From Diphasiastrum complanatum (Eukaryota > Streptophyta > Lycopodiopsida > Lycopodiales > Lycopodiaceae), in contig CM055107.1 of NCBI GenBank assembly GCA_029204225.1, forward strand, positions 2,099,218 to 2,163,217: a DNA stretch of 64,000 bases, in the 5' to 3' direction. Under the pieces are notes generated by a model, which did not search any database, was not told the DNA's origin, and saw only the letters and a list, made by a program, of their open reading frames with translations. The translations under genes were made by a program, and so were the position numbers. Positions 22,694 through 33,794 of the stretch are shown here, one piece after another; the first letter of the stretch is position 1; every line of letters begins with the position of its first letter.

Positions 22694-23770
22694 ATGGCAT
22701 CTGCTGGAACATACCTTCTAGAAGCTAGTGAGAGGTAAAATTCTACTAATTATGCTATTTGGAAAGTGAGGATGGAGTCACTCATGGTGCTCCAGGATCT
22801 CTATGAGTTTCTGATTGATGAGGAAGATGAACCTCTAGGTGCACATGAGTTAGCTAAATACAAAAGAAGATCTAGGCTTGCACTTCACTGTGTGAAGATG
22901 AATGTAAGGAATGATTTATTGAGAGAAGTATCAGCTTGTACTAGTGCTAAAGAGGCTTGGGAATCTCTAAGATCAATCTATGAGTCTAGTAACACTTCAA
23001 GGGTTCTCATGCTTAGGAATCAGATTCTGCAAAGCATTAAGAGAAGTGATGAGAGTGCACAAGTATATGTGCTAAGAATCAAGTCTCTCAATAAGGAGTT
23101 AGCTTTCATTGGAGAGAAGATTCAAGATAGTGAGCTTGTTCAGATTTTCCTCAATGGTCTAGGGAGTGACTTCACTAATTTGGTCCAAAGCTTTGCAATC
23201 CAAGACACTTTGCCCACTATAGAAAAGCTACACAGTGTATTAGTGGCTGAAGAGTGTAGGATGATGCATACCAATGCAAGAATGAATGCTATTTCTCTGC
23301 AAGATGGTGATGAGAAAGCTAATTTCTCATTCAAAGGCAAGAAGAAGACCAATGGCAAGAAGAAGCACTTCAAGGAGACCAAGGAGGAGGATGAGACTTC
23401 AAGCTCAAAGGGCAAGATCAAAGACAAGTCCAAGTACAAATGTTTTTTCTGTGGAAAGAAAGGACATTTTGCATCAAAATGTCTCAAGAATAAGAAGACA
23501 CAAGAGAGCAAACAAAGCAACATTGCACATCAGGAGGACGAGGAGGATGAAGAGTCGTCCTTGATGGTTTCCAAAAAATCACCATCATCCAAGAGCAACA
23601 CCAATTATTCTTGGTGGATTGGTAGTGGGGCTAGTTCTCACATGACATATCAAAAGGACATATTCTCCACTTTACTTTCTTACAATGATTTACATAGATC
23701 AATCTATACTGCAAGTAGTCAAGAATATAAGATAAGTGGAATAGGAACAATTCTCTTGTATGTTGGATGA
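22694..23770 (+). pseudogene. Copia C2 gag-protease
   Basis: The start is ATG 22694 (MASAGTYLLEASER). A TAA at 22736-22738 follows after 14 codons; the related copy C3 has a Leu codon there. The rest is open from 22739 to 23770. It carries the UBN2 gag domain, a Lys-rich linker, and a CCHC knuckle CFFCGKKGHFASKC near 23448. The protease catalytic triplet is mutated: WWIGSGASSHMT, Asp to Gly at 23621-23623. Later protease sequence runs into a stop at 23768. Confidence 0.88.
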
Positions 23771-23776
23771 TTCAAA

Positions 23777-25055
23777 ATGATGAATCTTGATAATGTTCCT
23801 AAGTTAACCAAGAATTTGCTTAGTGTTGGTCAATTAATGGATAATGGCCTTGATGTACAATTTAAGCATGGAGTTTGTTCCATTCTTAGAAATGATGAAT
23901 GTATAGCCAAAGGCTTTAAGCAAGGTAGATTGTTTAAGCTTGATACTAATGTTGCAGTGGAGAGTGTTAACTTGGAAAAGGTGGAGTTATCAAAGGTGGA
24001 ACTGTGCACAAAAGGTTGGGCCACCCCAACTACAAAGCCATGGAATCTATGGTTGCAAAGGAGCTTGCAGTTGGACTCCCCAAGCATTTGTCAAAGTGTG
24101 GGAAGTGATGTGAAGCATGCAGCCTCTCAAAGGCTCACAAACTACTCTTGTCAAGATCTACATCAAGATCAAGCTCTCCTCTTGAACTCATCCATTCGGA
24201 TGTTCATAGCTTTTCACATGAATCTAATGGTGGTGCCAAGTACTATGTAATCTTCATTGATGACTATTCTAGATTTTGTTGGATGTACCTCTTGTCTAGC
24301 AAATCTATGGTGTTGGATTCTTTTGTAAAGTTCAAGACTTTGGTAGAAAATCAACTTAGTACCAAAATTAAGGTATTCAGGAGTGATAATGGAGGTGAAT
24401 ATATCTCCAATAAGATGATTGACTTTTGTTGTTCTAATGGCATAAAGAGGGAGTTGTCATGTCCATACACCCTTCAACAAAATGGAGTGAGTGAGAGAAG
24501 AAGGAGATCTCTTTGTGAGTGTGCTAAGGCCTTAAGGCTAGATGATTCTCTATCCAAACCATTTTGGGGTGAAGCAATAACTTGTGCTAACTATTTGTGC
24601 AATAGATTACCAAACCAAGCCATGGGAGGAATCACACCATTTGAAGCTCTATTTGGAGAGAAGCCCAATCTCAAGGATCTCAAAGTTTTTGGATCCACTT
24701 GCTATGTACACCAATCCTTGGATAAGAGAAGGAAGGATGATGCAACATCCATCAAAGGCATCTTTGTGGGATATGGTGATCGTGATGAGACTTTTGCTCC
24801 TGTGGCTAAGCTTGTTACTATCAGGTTGATCATTAGTCTTGCTACAACCTTCAATTGGGAGCTATTCCAACTTAATTTCACAAATGCATTCCTCAATGGT
24901 TATTTGGAGGAAGAGATCTACATGAGGCAACCCGAGGGCTTCATCAAGGCAAAGCATGAAGGAAAGGTGTGTTTTTTGAAAAAGAGCCTTTATGGGCTCA
25001 AGCAAGCACCTAGAGCATGGTACTCTAGGCTAAACTCTTTCTCATCTCCACCAAT
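23777..25055 (+). pseudogene. Copia C2 integrase and first half of RT
   Basis: It begins in the GAG-pre-integrase region (VPKLTKNLLSVGQL). A frameshift follows near 24010, then integrase in the 24148 frame: LELIHSDVHS, FIDDYSRFCWMYLL, RSDNGGEY and NGVSERRRRSL carry the three catalytic acids. After IFVGYGDRD it jumps straight to ETFAPVAKLVTIR of RT, an internal deletion of roughly 540 bases judged from C3. RT motif A reads QLNFTNAFLNG, with Asp replaced by Asn (24874-24876). It ends in LKKSLYGLKQAPRAWYSRL and a frameshift. Confidence 0.88.
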
Positions 25056-25061
25056 TTTGTA

Positions 25062-25980
25062 ATGAGTGCCTATGATCCATCATTGTACATAAGATTTCAT
25101 GATGGCATGATCATTATTCTTGTTTTGTATGTAGATGACATTATCTTGAGTGGTAATGATCTAGATGGAATTAGAGATGTAAAAATTGCTTCAGCAAAAG
25201 AGTTTAAGATGGTAGATCTCGGCCTATTAAGCTTCATTCTTGGAATAGAGGTTATTAGAGGATGTGATTTTAGCTTCATTTGTCAATCTAAATATGCTAC
25301 ATCCATCCTAGATAGATTTGGAATGAATAATTGTAAAGGCATTGAGACCCCAATGGAGCAACATGTAAAAGCATCTATTGGTTGTGATGAAGCATCTTTT
25401 GAGGACATCACATTATATAGAAGGCTTATTGGCTCATTGATCTATTTAACTATAACTAGACCTGATCTTAGTTATAGCGTTGGAAAGTTAAGCCAATTCA
25501 TGCAAAGTCCTCTAGTTTCACATTGGAAGAAAGAGTTCTTAGATATATTTCATCTACTAAGAATTTTGGCATTTTGTATAGAGGGACTAATCTTGGCTTA
25601 AGAGCCTATAATGACTCAGATTTTGCAGGTGACAAAGTGGATAGAAGATCAACAAGTGCTTTTGCCACCTTTCTATGTGATGGAGTAGTATCATGGCTTT
25701 CCAAAAAGCAAGATGGTGGAGCTTCATGTCATGGAGGAGGAGATTCCTATCATCTCTTGTGACAACCAATCATCCCAATCACTTGCAACTAATCCTACAT
25801 TCCATGCAAGGAGCAAACACATCAAGATTGATTTCATGAGAGAGAAAGTGCAAGCCAAAGAGATCAAGCTTCAACATGTGTCATCATAAGTTGCTTGGCT
25901 GATTTGTTTACTAAATCTTTACCTAAAGATTCATTTGTCAAGTTTAGATCTTCAATTGGAGTTATTGATAGAAGCATTGT
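25062..25980 (+). pseudogene. Copia C2 RT end and RNase H
   Basis: Open from 25062 to 25601 with the RT catalytic VLYVDDIILSG (about 25120), SFILGIEV and PMEQHVK. After a frameshift, RNase H follows (VLRYISSTKNFGILY, YNDSDFAGD, VVSWLSKKQ), then another shift, HARSKHIKIDF, LQHVSS and a stop, with the CLADLFTKSLPKDSF tail in another frame. The polypurine tract follows at about 25996-26008. Confidence 0.85.
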
Positions 25981-26008
25981 GATTTCCAAGGCTAGATTTG
26001 AGGACGAG

Positions 26009-26468
26009 TGTGAAAAATTGCCTACATTGGCAAATCTAGCCATGTAGAATATTGTACATTTTGTCAATATTGTTTGTTGGTTACTTGAATGGCCAAAGTG
26101 CCACTTGTACATTCACACCTAAAGTAGGTTACCACGAGTCAAGAGGAGTGGTTGTGTCCATTTGGTAGTGATTCCTACTTTGTAGGATCTAGACCATGAT
26201 TTATAATGAGAATTGTACCTACCATGCACCTACCAAGCATGACTCTTGGATGTAGGCTAGGGTTTTCACATTAGGGCAAGAAAGTTGAGTCTACTTCATT
26301 ATTACATGCTGGATTTTCACCTAGCTTATCAAAGAAAGTGTCTTTTACTATCTATTCTCATTCTCCATAGTGAGGAGATAGAAACTTTTTGGAGCTTCAA
26401 GGAGAAACTCGAGTTTCCTCTCATTGTATGGTGATTGCTTTTGATTCCAATAAAAGCCAGCTTTGGCA
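26009..26468 (+). repeat. 3' LTR of copia C2, 3' truncated
   Basis: It starts TGTGAAAAATTGCC after GAGGACGAG and follows the 5' LTR to CTTTGGCA near 26468, where similarity stops abruptly. The final 130 bases are lost, so no target duplication can be checked. Confidence 0.9.
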
Positions 26469-26941
26469 GTGCCAACGAAATTCCATCCAAAGGTCCAAGT
26501 GAAGGGTGATGCTTCAAGATTTCAATCGGAAAAGGATCATGATAATATTTTCTTAATGCGGAATCTCCATATCCTAACTGCAAAATTGATGGTTATTATT
26601 AAAGTGAACTATAAAGTGGTTATTCAACGACAAAAAATTTTCACATGAGAAGAACCAGGTCCAAGGCAAAAATAAGAATCCATGGAAATTGGATAAATCA
26701 TCTAGGATGGCATGATGTCAAAGAACTAGACAAAAGAGAATATTGCGATGATACATCGTCTATTTCATGTAGATTTGGGTTACCAAAAAAGAAATATGGT
26801 ACTTCATCAACCTCTTCTTCGACCATCATTTTTCTTAATGAGAACATAACGATGACTACTTAGGTTAAAGAATCAGAGCATTCAAACTTATCAAACAAAT
26901 GTCTTCATTTTTTAGGACAAAAATGTTTAAATAGGGGGGAG
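26469..26941 (+). pseudogene. Gypsy tail with polypurine tract
   Basis: Short open stretches without a certain domain (VPTKFHPKVQVKGDA, then a basic stretch) lead to the purine-rich AAATAGGGGGGAG at 26929-26941, immediately before a TGTCATG start. The arrangement is that of the 3' end of a Ty3-gypsy element. Confidence 0.5.
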
Positions 26942-27325
26942 TGTCATGTATTGTCAGTACGTAAGCAATTATAAATGTATTATAATGTACAATGTAAGCT
27001 TTGTTGGGCTCAAAAGGAATTGTTAGCCTTAAGATAAAGGCGGTTCTCTCTTTAGACCTCTCAAAGACTCAATGCTTAAATAAGGATTATAGGCCGAGAA
27101 GGGCCCAAACACACTTAATAAAGCTTAACTTATCCTTCAAGATAGTTATGTTTGGTTAATTTAGGAGCTTTGCTTATAAGTAGGCAAGTGACACCATTTT
27201 GAAAATCTTTTGGGTCATTTGCAAATTGAGATAAGTTGGAGCTCCATCTCCTCTTCCTCCTTTGTCAATGTTAGCCTTTAGATTTTATTTTCTTGAGAGC
27301 TTAAAGATACTATTATATTTTCACA
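26942..27325 (+). repeat. Probable gypsy 3' LTR (384 bp)
   Basis: Starts TGTCATGTATTGTCAG after a strong polypurine tract and appears to end TATTTTCACA. The ends (TGT...ACA) are inverted. No second copy is in the window, so the right edge is inferred. Confidence 0.5.
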
Positions 27326-27344
27326 AATGTACAAGTACAAAAAG

Positions 27345-27790
27345 TCAAATGGCAACCCAAGGCCGAAGCTGTATCAAACCCAAAAAGGGTGCACTATACA
27401 ACAACAAGTAAAGAGGACTATTACCACACCACGGAGAGAGGCGGTCCAATATAACTAAATAGCAGTGCAAAAGTACATAGCAAGCCGCAAGCAGCAGGCG
27501 ATCGTTGAGAGTGGCGAAGAAGAACATTAAAAAAACTTGCCGATTCCGCATCAACCATATCTGCCAAAGCGTCGCAAGCTTGCACAGATGCCAAACATCA
27601 AGCGGAGAATGCTCATGAATTAGTGAATCACCTAGCAAAACAGTGTCAACGGCCAGAGAAATGGGAAACTGTTGCCAACGGAGAAGATGGTGAATTTTCA
27701 ACCATAAATCCCTATGTCAATGAAAGAACGGGTGCTGAACAGTCTCATATACCTCAATCCTCATGAATATCATGCTCTATCCCCTAGTGC
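27345..27790 (-). pseudogene. LINE polymerase C-terminal remnant
   Basis: The minus strand reads ETVQHPFFH, RDLWLKIHHLLRWQ, FPISLAVDTVLLGDS, DVWHLCKLATLWQIWLMRNRQVF. This is the arrangement seen after the zinc domain of plant LINE polymerases (H--FFH, then W-IW--RN--VF). An in-frame stop and a frameshift lie near 27735-27755. No RT motif is nearby. Confidence 0.6.
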
Positions 27791-27799
27791 TTGTAATGC

Positions 27800-29249
27800 T
27801 ATATCTACTCAATGTTAATGTATTCCTTCTAACACATCGAAATATGTTTGCTTAATCTAAACATATATCTAAAACCTATTCATAAGGCTGTTCCACAAAC
27901 ATTTCATAGTTGAATGTCAAGCTTGTTTGGAAATTAGGGCTTCTACTAATTTTACTGTAAAATTTTATGTCAACTACTTTCTGTACAATAACCATCTGCT
28001 CATAGTCCACATGAACACTCAATTCGACGTAATGCTCAATGCTCAGAGTGTGTGTGTATTTTGGAGGCACGTCCCCCCACAGAATTTTCAACCACACAAT
28101 TCGTAGTGCCAATCTGGCTAACTAAGACATTATGCTGGAATGCCTACTGTGACAGCTGGCTTACTAGCCCGTTCTGCCGGAATGACTACTCTGACAATTG
28201 GCTTAGTAGTTCGTTCTGCCGGAATGGCCACCCTTGATAGCTGGCTTAGTAGAAAAGTTCTTCTTGATAGCAAAAAAACTACTGAGCAGGAAAAGGAGAA
28301 TGTCATCAGAGTGACAGATCTCTCTCCAACGCTGCTGCGAGAGATGTCTCCTTCACGATGGGCATCAAGCAAAAATCTGGAAAGTTCAAGAATGAAGGGC
28401 TTGAGCCTCCCCCTCGCACCAAGCATTACGCAGGGGAAGGCCCGGAGCCCTTGGGCCTTCCTTGCTAGTCGAGGCCTGGCCTCGGGCTCCCGCTCTCGGG
28501 CGAGGTCCCTCCCATCAAGGAAGTCCCTCTTAGTGCCGCCCTCAAGGTTTAAACATTGAGAAAGTGATTTTTATAAAAATAATCAAAGACAAGCTTTGAT
28601 CTATAAACTCCACTGAAGTACAGAATTCAAATCGTTTCATTAGACCTCCTTGACACATAGATAGATACTCATGCCTTTGACGACTAGGGTTTGCCAAGGT
28701 GGCCTCCAAATCAGATTCCTATTTTTTACTTCAGCTGCTGGTAGAAATGTAATATCTTTGGCAGTTCTGCTGCGTATTTTGCTCTCCAATGATGTCTTCG
28801 TGTCCTCAGAGCTGTTTCAAAATCTTAGCAGAAAGTTTCTTTTAGATTTCCTAACTCTACTGTCGCATTTGAAACTGCATTCGTGAATTCAACTCGAGAC
28901 TCAAGCTCTGATTGCAGAAATGTCCTTCAAGAAAACTAGACATCTTAAATTTAGGCCTTAAAAAATAACATGAAAGATCTCAATCGTCTCTAGAAAGGTA
29001 CTTTGGATGGTTAATGCAACACACTCGACACATAAGCTCTTTCCAAGATATCAGGGTCTGAGATTACAAGTTGGTAGGATGAACAAAAATGCATCTTTGC
29101 ATTGGACTTGAAGGCTGCCAATCCTCCGTAGGTCCTTCACATATGATTTTGTCTTTGGATATCAATGATGATCGATCTCCCAGTTGTTTTGATAAAAATT
29201 GGAGTCCACTGGAAATTCGCATAGCATCTCGATAGTAGTTGATTTGGAA
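27800..29249. other. Spacer with a short tandem repeat and a GC-rich patch
   Basis: It contains the tandem repeat at 28095-28260 and, at 28435-28525, a GC-rich segment with nested inverted repeats (GAAGGCCC...GGGCCTTC) in otherwise AT-rich DNA. ORFs at 28140-28559 and 28671-28886 have no known motif. Confidence 0.45.
28095..28260 (+). repeat. About 3.5 tandem copies of a 45-bp unit
   Basis: The core (T/C)TGGCTTA(G/C)TAG--CGTTCTGCCGGAATG recurs with a period of about 45. In one frame it reads WL-S-FCRN units. In the frame of 28140-28559 it gives GL-VRSAGM units. No coding role is shown. Confidence 0.75.
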
Positions 29250-29945
29250 GAACACATGCCGGAATCTAAAAAAGTTTACGATGGCCCAGCTAAGACGCAG
29301 CCAATGAATCTTACCGAGCCAGGAGAATCGAAAAAGATTGTACAAGTTGGATCACAACTTACTCCTGAATAGTATCAAGCACTTCGCTTGTTACTTATTA
29401 AGTATTAAGATTGCTTTGCATGGACTTATCAAGATTTGAAGGGTATTCCGACATCAGTGATTGAGCATACCATACCTTTAGTACCTGATGCAGTTCCAAA
29501 GGTTACAAAGTTCTATCGATGTAATCCTAATGTAGCAGATCTGATAAAGAAAGAACTTCAGAGATTGCTTGATGCCGATTTTATTTATGAGATCGAACAT
29601 AGTGAATGGATTTCACCGATTGTCATTATTCCTAAGAAAAATGGAAAATTGAGGATCTGTGTGAACCTCAAAGCGTTGAATAAAGTGACACGGAAGGATC
29701 ACTTTTCGTTACCTTTTACTGAAAGCATTTTGGATCGCCTTGTTGGAGTGGAAGCTTATAGTTTTCTGGATGGATTTAGTGGTTACAACCATGTTAAGAT
29801 CGCACCTGCCGATCGCACAAAACCGCTTTTCCAACCACGTATGCTTACAAAGTAATGTCGTTTGGACTCTGTAATGCACCAAGTTCATTCCAAAGAGTAA
29901 TGCAATTTGCTTTTAAAAATTATCTACAGAAATTCTCGCAAACTT
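29250..29945 (+). pseudogene. Gypsy reverse transcriptase fragment
   Basis: The plus strand begins with the linker typical of Tat/Athila-like gypsy pol (VQVGSQLTPE, stop, ALRLLLIKY, stop, DCFAWTYQDLKGI). RT follows: EWISPIVIIPKKNGKLRICV, FSLPFTESILDRLVG, AYSFLDGFSGYNHVKIAPAD. A frameshift near 29850 leads to MSFGLCNAPSSFQRVMQ. It ends before the YVDD box near 29945, where unrelated sequence begins. Two stops lie in the linker. Confidence 0.85.
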
Positions 29946-30173
29946 TTACAATCAGGTTGTTGGTGGCCTACGCTTCTGCAAATTTTTGTTCAAAACTGAT
30001 CAGCCAACCTAGTATTCAGTGTAATGGACCCACCAAATTCACCTATAAGTTGACTGAATTCGATTCATTTCTCACTTGTGCTAGCGAAGCTCTTGCGAAT
30101 TTTTACCGCGACCAAAGCCTTCCAAAATTCCTGCACTATTTTCTGAGACACTTTTACGCGTTTTACGGATACC

Positions 30174-32987
30174 ATGATCCTTCCTAGCACAAGCATGGTC
30201 ACTCAGTGGATGACCCTTGTGGAGCTTCTGCTCACTACAATGGGTATTTATGAGATAGTCTTTTCTGGTCGCATCAATATGGAATTTATCACTCTTGCCT
30301 TTAATACATGGAAGGAAGAGAAATCTAAATTTTATATCACTTTCCAGGGGGCCACACACAAGGTGCGCGTCACTGAGGCCGCCCTTGTAGCTATAGGTAT
30401 AGCATCTGGCAAGCAGGCCTCACCCAATCACAAGCACGCCAAACAGGCCATCAAGCCATATATTGACCTCACCAACGATCTGCATTGGACCAATGACGGC
30501 TACCTTCTGGAAGCCATCATTGAGCCTTCAATCCACGCTGCTGCCCAGCTACTGAACAACTTCCTGATGGTTGGCAACCTCAGGATAGACCACATCACAT
30601 CATAGATCCTCCATAGGATAGTGGAGTCCCACACCAAGTTGGCCAAAGCCTCTCTTGAATCATATAATTGGTTCAAGACTGTTTCTGATGAGCTCAAACG
30701 AGCTATTAAAGCCAATACTAAGTAGCAGTTCACTGCTGGCTCTTTATTGTCCCTTTTAGCCACTTCTCACTTAGAAAATAGAATCTATGACTTCCACCTA
30801 GATTCCGTGCTTTCGGTCTACGAAGAAGCAGCGACAGAGTCATCTCACCAGGCCTCGAGTTCTCATAGTCGTCGTTGTCCACGTAGCGAGATCGTTATTC
30901 CTGACTCGCCTTCCGCGTCACGACGCCGCACTAGGCATACCTTGTCAGCTGCGCTTCCATCCCCTGCTGTTGTTCACACTGAACTTCTCATTCCCCCAGC
31001 CTCTGATGCTTCTCTCGCCTCTGCTTCCATTCAAGGACAGTCTGTGACCATTGGGCCTACCATTCCCATCACAGCTGCCCAGGCCGCCTCACCCCCACAC
31101 ACCAAAGCCACCTCACCAAACACACAATTCTTTATGGATATGTTCGATGATTCCGACCCCCTTGGGGCCACCAAAATTTTTAAAATGCCCCAGAGCCCTG
31201 TGCCCTTTGAAATCCAATCCCCTGGAAGAGGATTCAGACATATCCATGAATCTATTGTTGGTGTTGAAGATGTCAGCCAACAACCTCACACGGAAGATAG
31301 CTCAGCCGCACTTCGGGTCGACAAAGCTGTGAAATCACCGAAACAGTTCAACGCCACAGTGCCTGAGGGATTTGAAGAGGAGGACATTTTTGAAGAAGAA
31401 GAACTAGTGGCACCTATTCCACGCCTACCAAGGACAGTACCTTCAAGTCCTCATGTTGCTGCCGCCTCTACGACCGTCGATTCTAGTGATGCTCTAGTTT
31501 TGGTTTCAAGCCTTGCGCAAGTGATCCAGTCTATGCTGGATAAGAAGAAGGAAATGGAGCAGAGAATCTCCGAGATGAGGTCCGAAAACACTCTGATCAG
31601 CCAGAAAATTGTCCAGCTGGATCGAGAGTTAAAGATTGCCAAACAGCATGAAGACAAGGCTGAAGCCAAAAAGAAGTTGCCCCAGCAACAAGCTGATCGC
31701 TTGGAAGACTACATCAGCTCCCTGCAAAATGCCCTGACAACCGCACAGAATCAGGTGGATAAGGCCATGCAGGATGCAAAGCAACAGGTGCAGTTGCTGA
31801 AGGGTCAATTACAGATGGCCGAACAAGATCGCACGCGGCTTCAAGATGAATTGGATGCGACCACCCTTGAACGTGATGTGTATCTTCAAACACAAATACC
31901 AGATCATCCGGTCACACCGACGGAGATTGCGTATTTGTTCAAGAAAGTGGAGACATACAAAGTGGCCCTTCAGGGATTTCAAGGCCGCTTTGATAGGTTC
32001 AAAGGAGCTGCTTCAACCGAGTTGGCAAAGGTTAAGGAGACCATCACCGCCTATGAAAAAGCAGCCGCTCAAGTGCTGGAAGCCGGACCGCAAATCCCCG
32101 TACCGGTCATGCCGCAATTCTCCCCTCCGCACCAAGAAGCTGTACCAATGGATATAGGGGTAGATTCGAGCATGGACCAGGGGAGAGCTCCAAATATAGC
32201 CGAACAACCGCCAATCTTTCCGACAGCATCCTCATCAAGGACCACACCTCTATTCATAAGGCCCATCCGCGTCGAGGATCAGATCCAGACCTTCTTAAAG
32301 CAACATCCGCATGAGTCCTCGCGTGGTGGATGGGTTCTGAATTTTAAGACCTCTGAGATAGATACCGGCAAAGAGTTGGATAAAATACCTACATTGGGAG
32401 AGCAGCCGGCATGGAGAATCACTCTTTTTGAAAAAACTCCGGAATCAATTAGGAGTTACGTCGCCAGCCCTCGCCAATTGCGGGTAGATCCCTATTACGT
32501 GCCAATGTTGCAAAGAAATAAATGGAAAGATTTGGGGTTGGCTATGGACAAGATCACCATCCATACGCCCAATTGGCCAATCATCCATCAGCCTTATAGC
32601 TGGACAATCTCAGTGGATTTCCACCGTGCCTTACAAGCCTATCAAAGAGAATATGTCTACTCTCCATATCTAACGGTGCGACAATCGGCAATGTTTGCTA
32701 AAGATCTAACTCTGTTGGCGTCAGTGGCAACCAGATGGGACGATTGTCTCTCTCCTCTAGCATTCGATCCAAATAAGCCGATGGCCTCAGAGCAAATCAA
32801 AGATCAGCTATCGGTTGCTCATTTATATTTTCGTGCGTCATGGACAACCTCCAAGTGGATTGTCGGAGCCCACCGATGTTTTCTGTCACACAATTTGGAT
32901 TTTAATCCTGCACGTCTCGACTTTATGGAGAAGGTGCAGTACCATTTAATCAAGATTCGGCGCGAAGCCAATAAAAGTCCCCAATAA
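30174..32987 (+). pseudogene. Long unrecognised coiled-coil ORF split by two TAG codons, next to an LTR
   Basis: One frame stays open for 938 codons except for TAG at 30603-30605 and 30723-30725. The largest open piece runs from 30726 to 32987. The piece's first in-frame ATG is at 31134, so translation probably began upstream, at ATG 30174 or earlier across a frameshift near 30150. The N-terminal part is helical and hydrophobic (VTQWMTLVELLLTTMGIYEI). A Ser/Pro-rich linker and an acidic EEEDIFEEEEL follow. Counting from codon 30747, residues about 250-380 form a long coiled coil and residues about 500-746 a Trp-rich globular region. No gag, knuckle, protease, RT or integrase motif is visible. 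The stop lies 50 bases before a polypurine tract and LTR, so it is a non-autonomous element's ORF or an extra 3' ORF. Function unknown. Confidence 0.7.
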
Positions 32988-33014
32988 CTGCATATTGCAG
33001 GTGTCATGGGACCG

Positions 33015-33037
33015 CCACCAGTTTTGGTGGGGGATAC
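33015..33037 (+). promoter_or_regulatory. Polypurine tract before the G1-type LTR
   Basis: GGTGGGGGATAC (33026-33037) lies directly before TGTTGGAGGG, the start of the LTR. This is where the plus-strand primer of an LTR element is expected. Confidence 0.7.
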
Positions 33038-33789
33038 TGTTGGAGGGTTTGCGGATCCCAAGGCAATCCTAACTCTAGTTAATAAGTGAGAGGAATTTGG
33101 CACCCTGTGTGTGTAAGTCCAACCCGATGATCAAATAGTTATTTGATTGATTAATTAAAAGTCAATATAAAGACTTTAGGCCTTTTTGTGGGACTTTTAA
33201 TGTCGCAGGGCCTAAATGTCAAGTTAGTGAATAAAGTTGGGTTTCCCTCCAATTTTGATGGTTCCCACACTTTTTTAAATTTGAATAAAAAGAGAGTCAA
33301 GACTGGACCAATAGGATTCAGAGACCAGAGTCCTCCTCTCTACTATAAGAAGGGACCAACTCGAGTTGCTCCTCATGTTCATTTCCTCATTTCAATAAAG
33401 CAGATTGGTTCTCTTCATAAATGGATTGATGAATGTCCTTGCTCTTCTTCTTTCCTTCTCCATCTCTCATGTTTTCTTTGGATTTTGCTAATTATTGGAT
33501 CTGAATGTTATTGAGATTGAGTGTTATTATACTTTTTATGAGAGAGAAAGAGAGAGAAAAAAAAAAGTAAGCTATCTTTGTTGTGGATCGTAGTGTTAAT
33601 GGATCTTAGTGTTAATGAGTAGGGTTAATGGATGTAGGGTTAGATTTAGATCTTCCATTCATGCTGAAATCTGAACTAAACTATCGCTCTCATGGGAACG
33701 AACCTACGCGTGACAACTAACTCCGTCTCTATGATGCTAGATTGACTAGATCTTGGATTCAGGTTAGGCAAGGAAAGAAACCCACTACA
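33038..33789 (+). repeat. 3' LTR of gypsy G1 type (752 bp)
   Basis: Starts TGTTGGAGGGTTTGCGG and ends CCCACTACA. It shares most of its length with the minus-strand LTR at 8760-9420, so the coiled-coil ORF element uses the G1 LTR family. It includes GAGAGAAAGAGAGAG with an A-run near 33542-33567. Bases after 33789 belong to a LINE fragment. Confidence 0.82.
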
Positions 33790-33794
33790 ATTGC

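Larger units (their letters stand above)
21469..26468 (+). mobile_element. Ty1-copia element C2, full order but inactive
   Basis: A 5.0-kb element. Parts: 5' LTR 21469-22065, primer site 22066-22078, gag-protease 22694-23770, integrase and RT to about 25055, RT to RNase H to about 25980, polypurine GAGGACGAG, and a 3' LTR from 26009 truncated at 26468. By eye the LTRs differ at about 16 of 460 shared positions, so insertion is moderately old. Frameshifts, early stops, a deletion of roughly 540 bases between integrase and RT, and changed catalytic residues make it dead. Domain order gag-PR-IN-RT-RH proves Ty1-copia. Confidence 0.92.

Noticed and set aside
28140-28559. 139-codon plus ORF with VRSAGM repeats
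   Set aside because: It spans the tandem repeat and the GC-rich patch. The minus strand is also open there and no family fits.
30747-30749. TTG as start of the 746-codon ORF
   Set aside because: It is only the first near-start codon after the TAG at 30723. The frame is open before it and the first ATG of this piece is at 31134, so it is not a real start.
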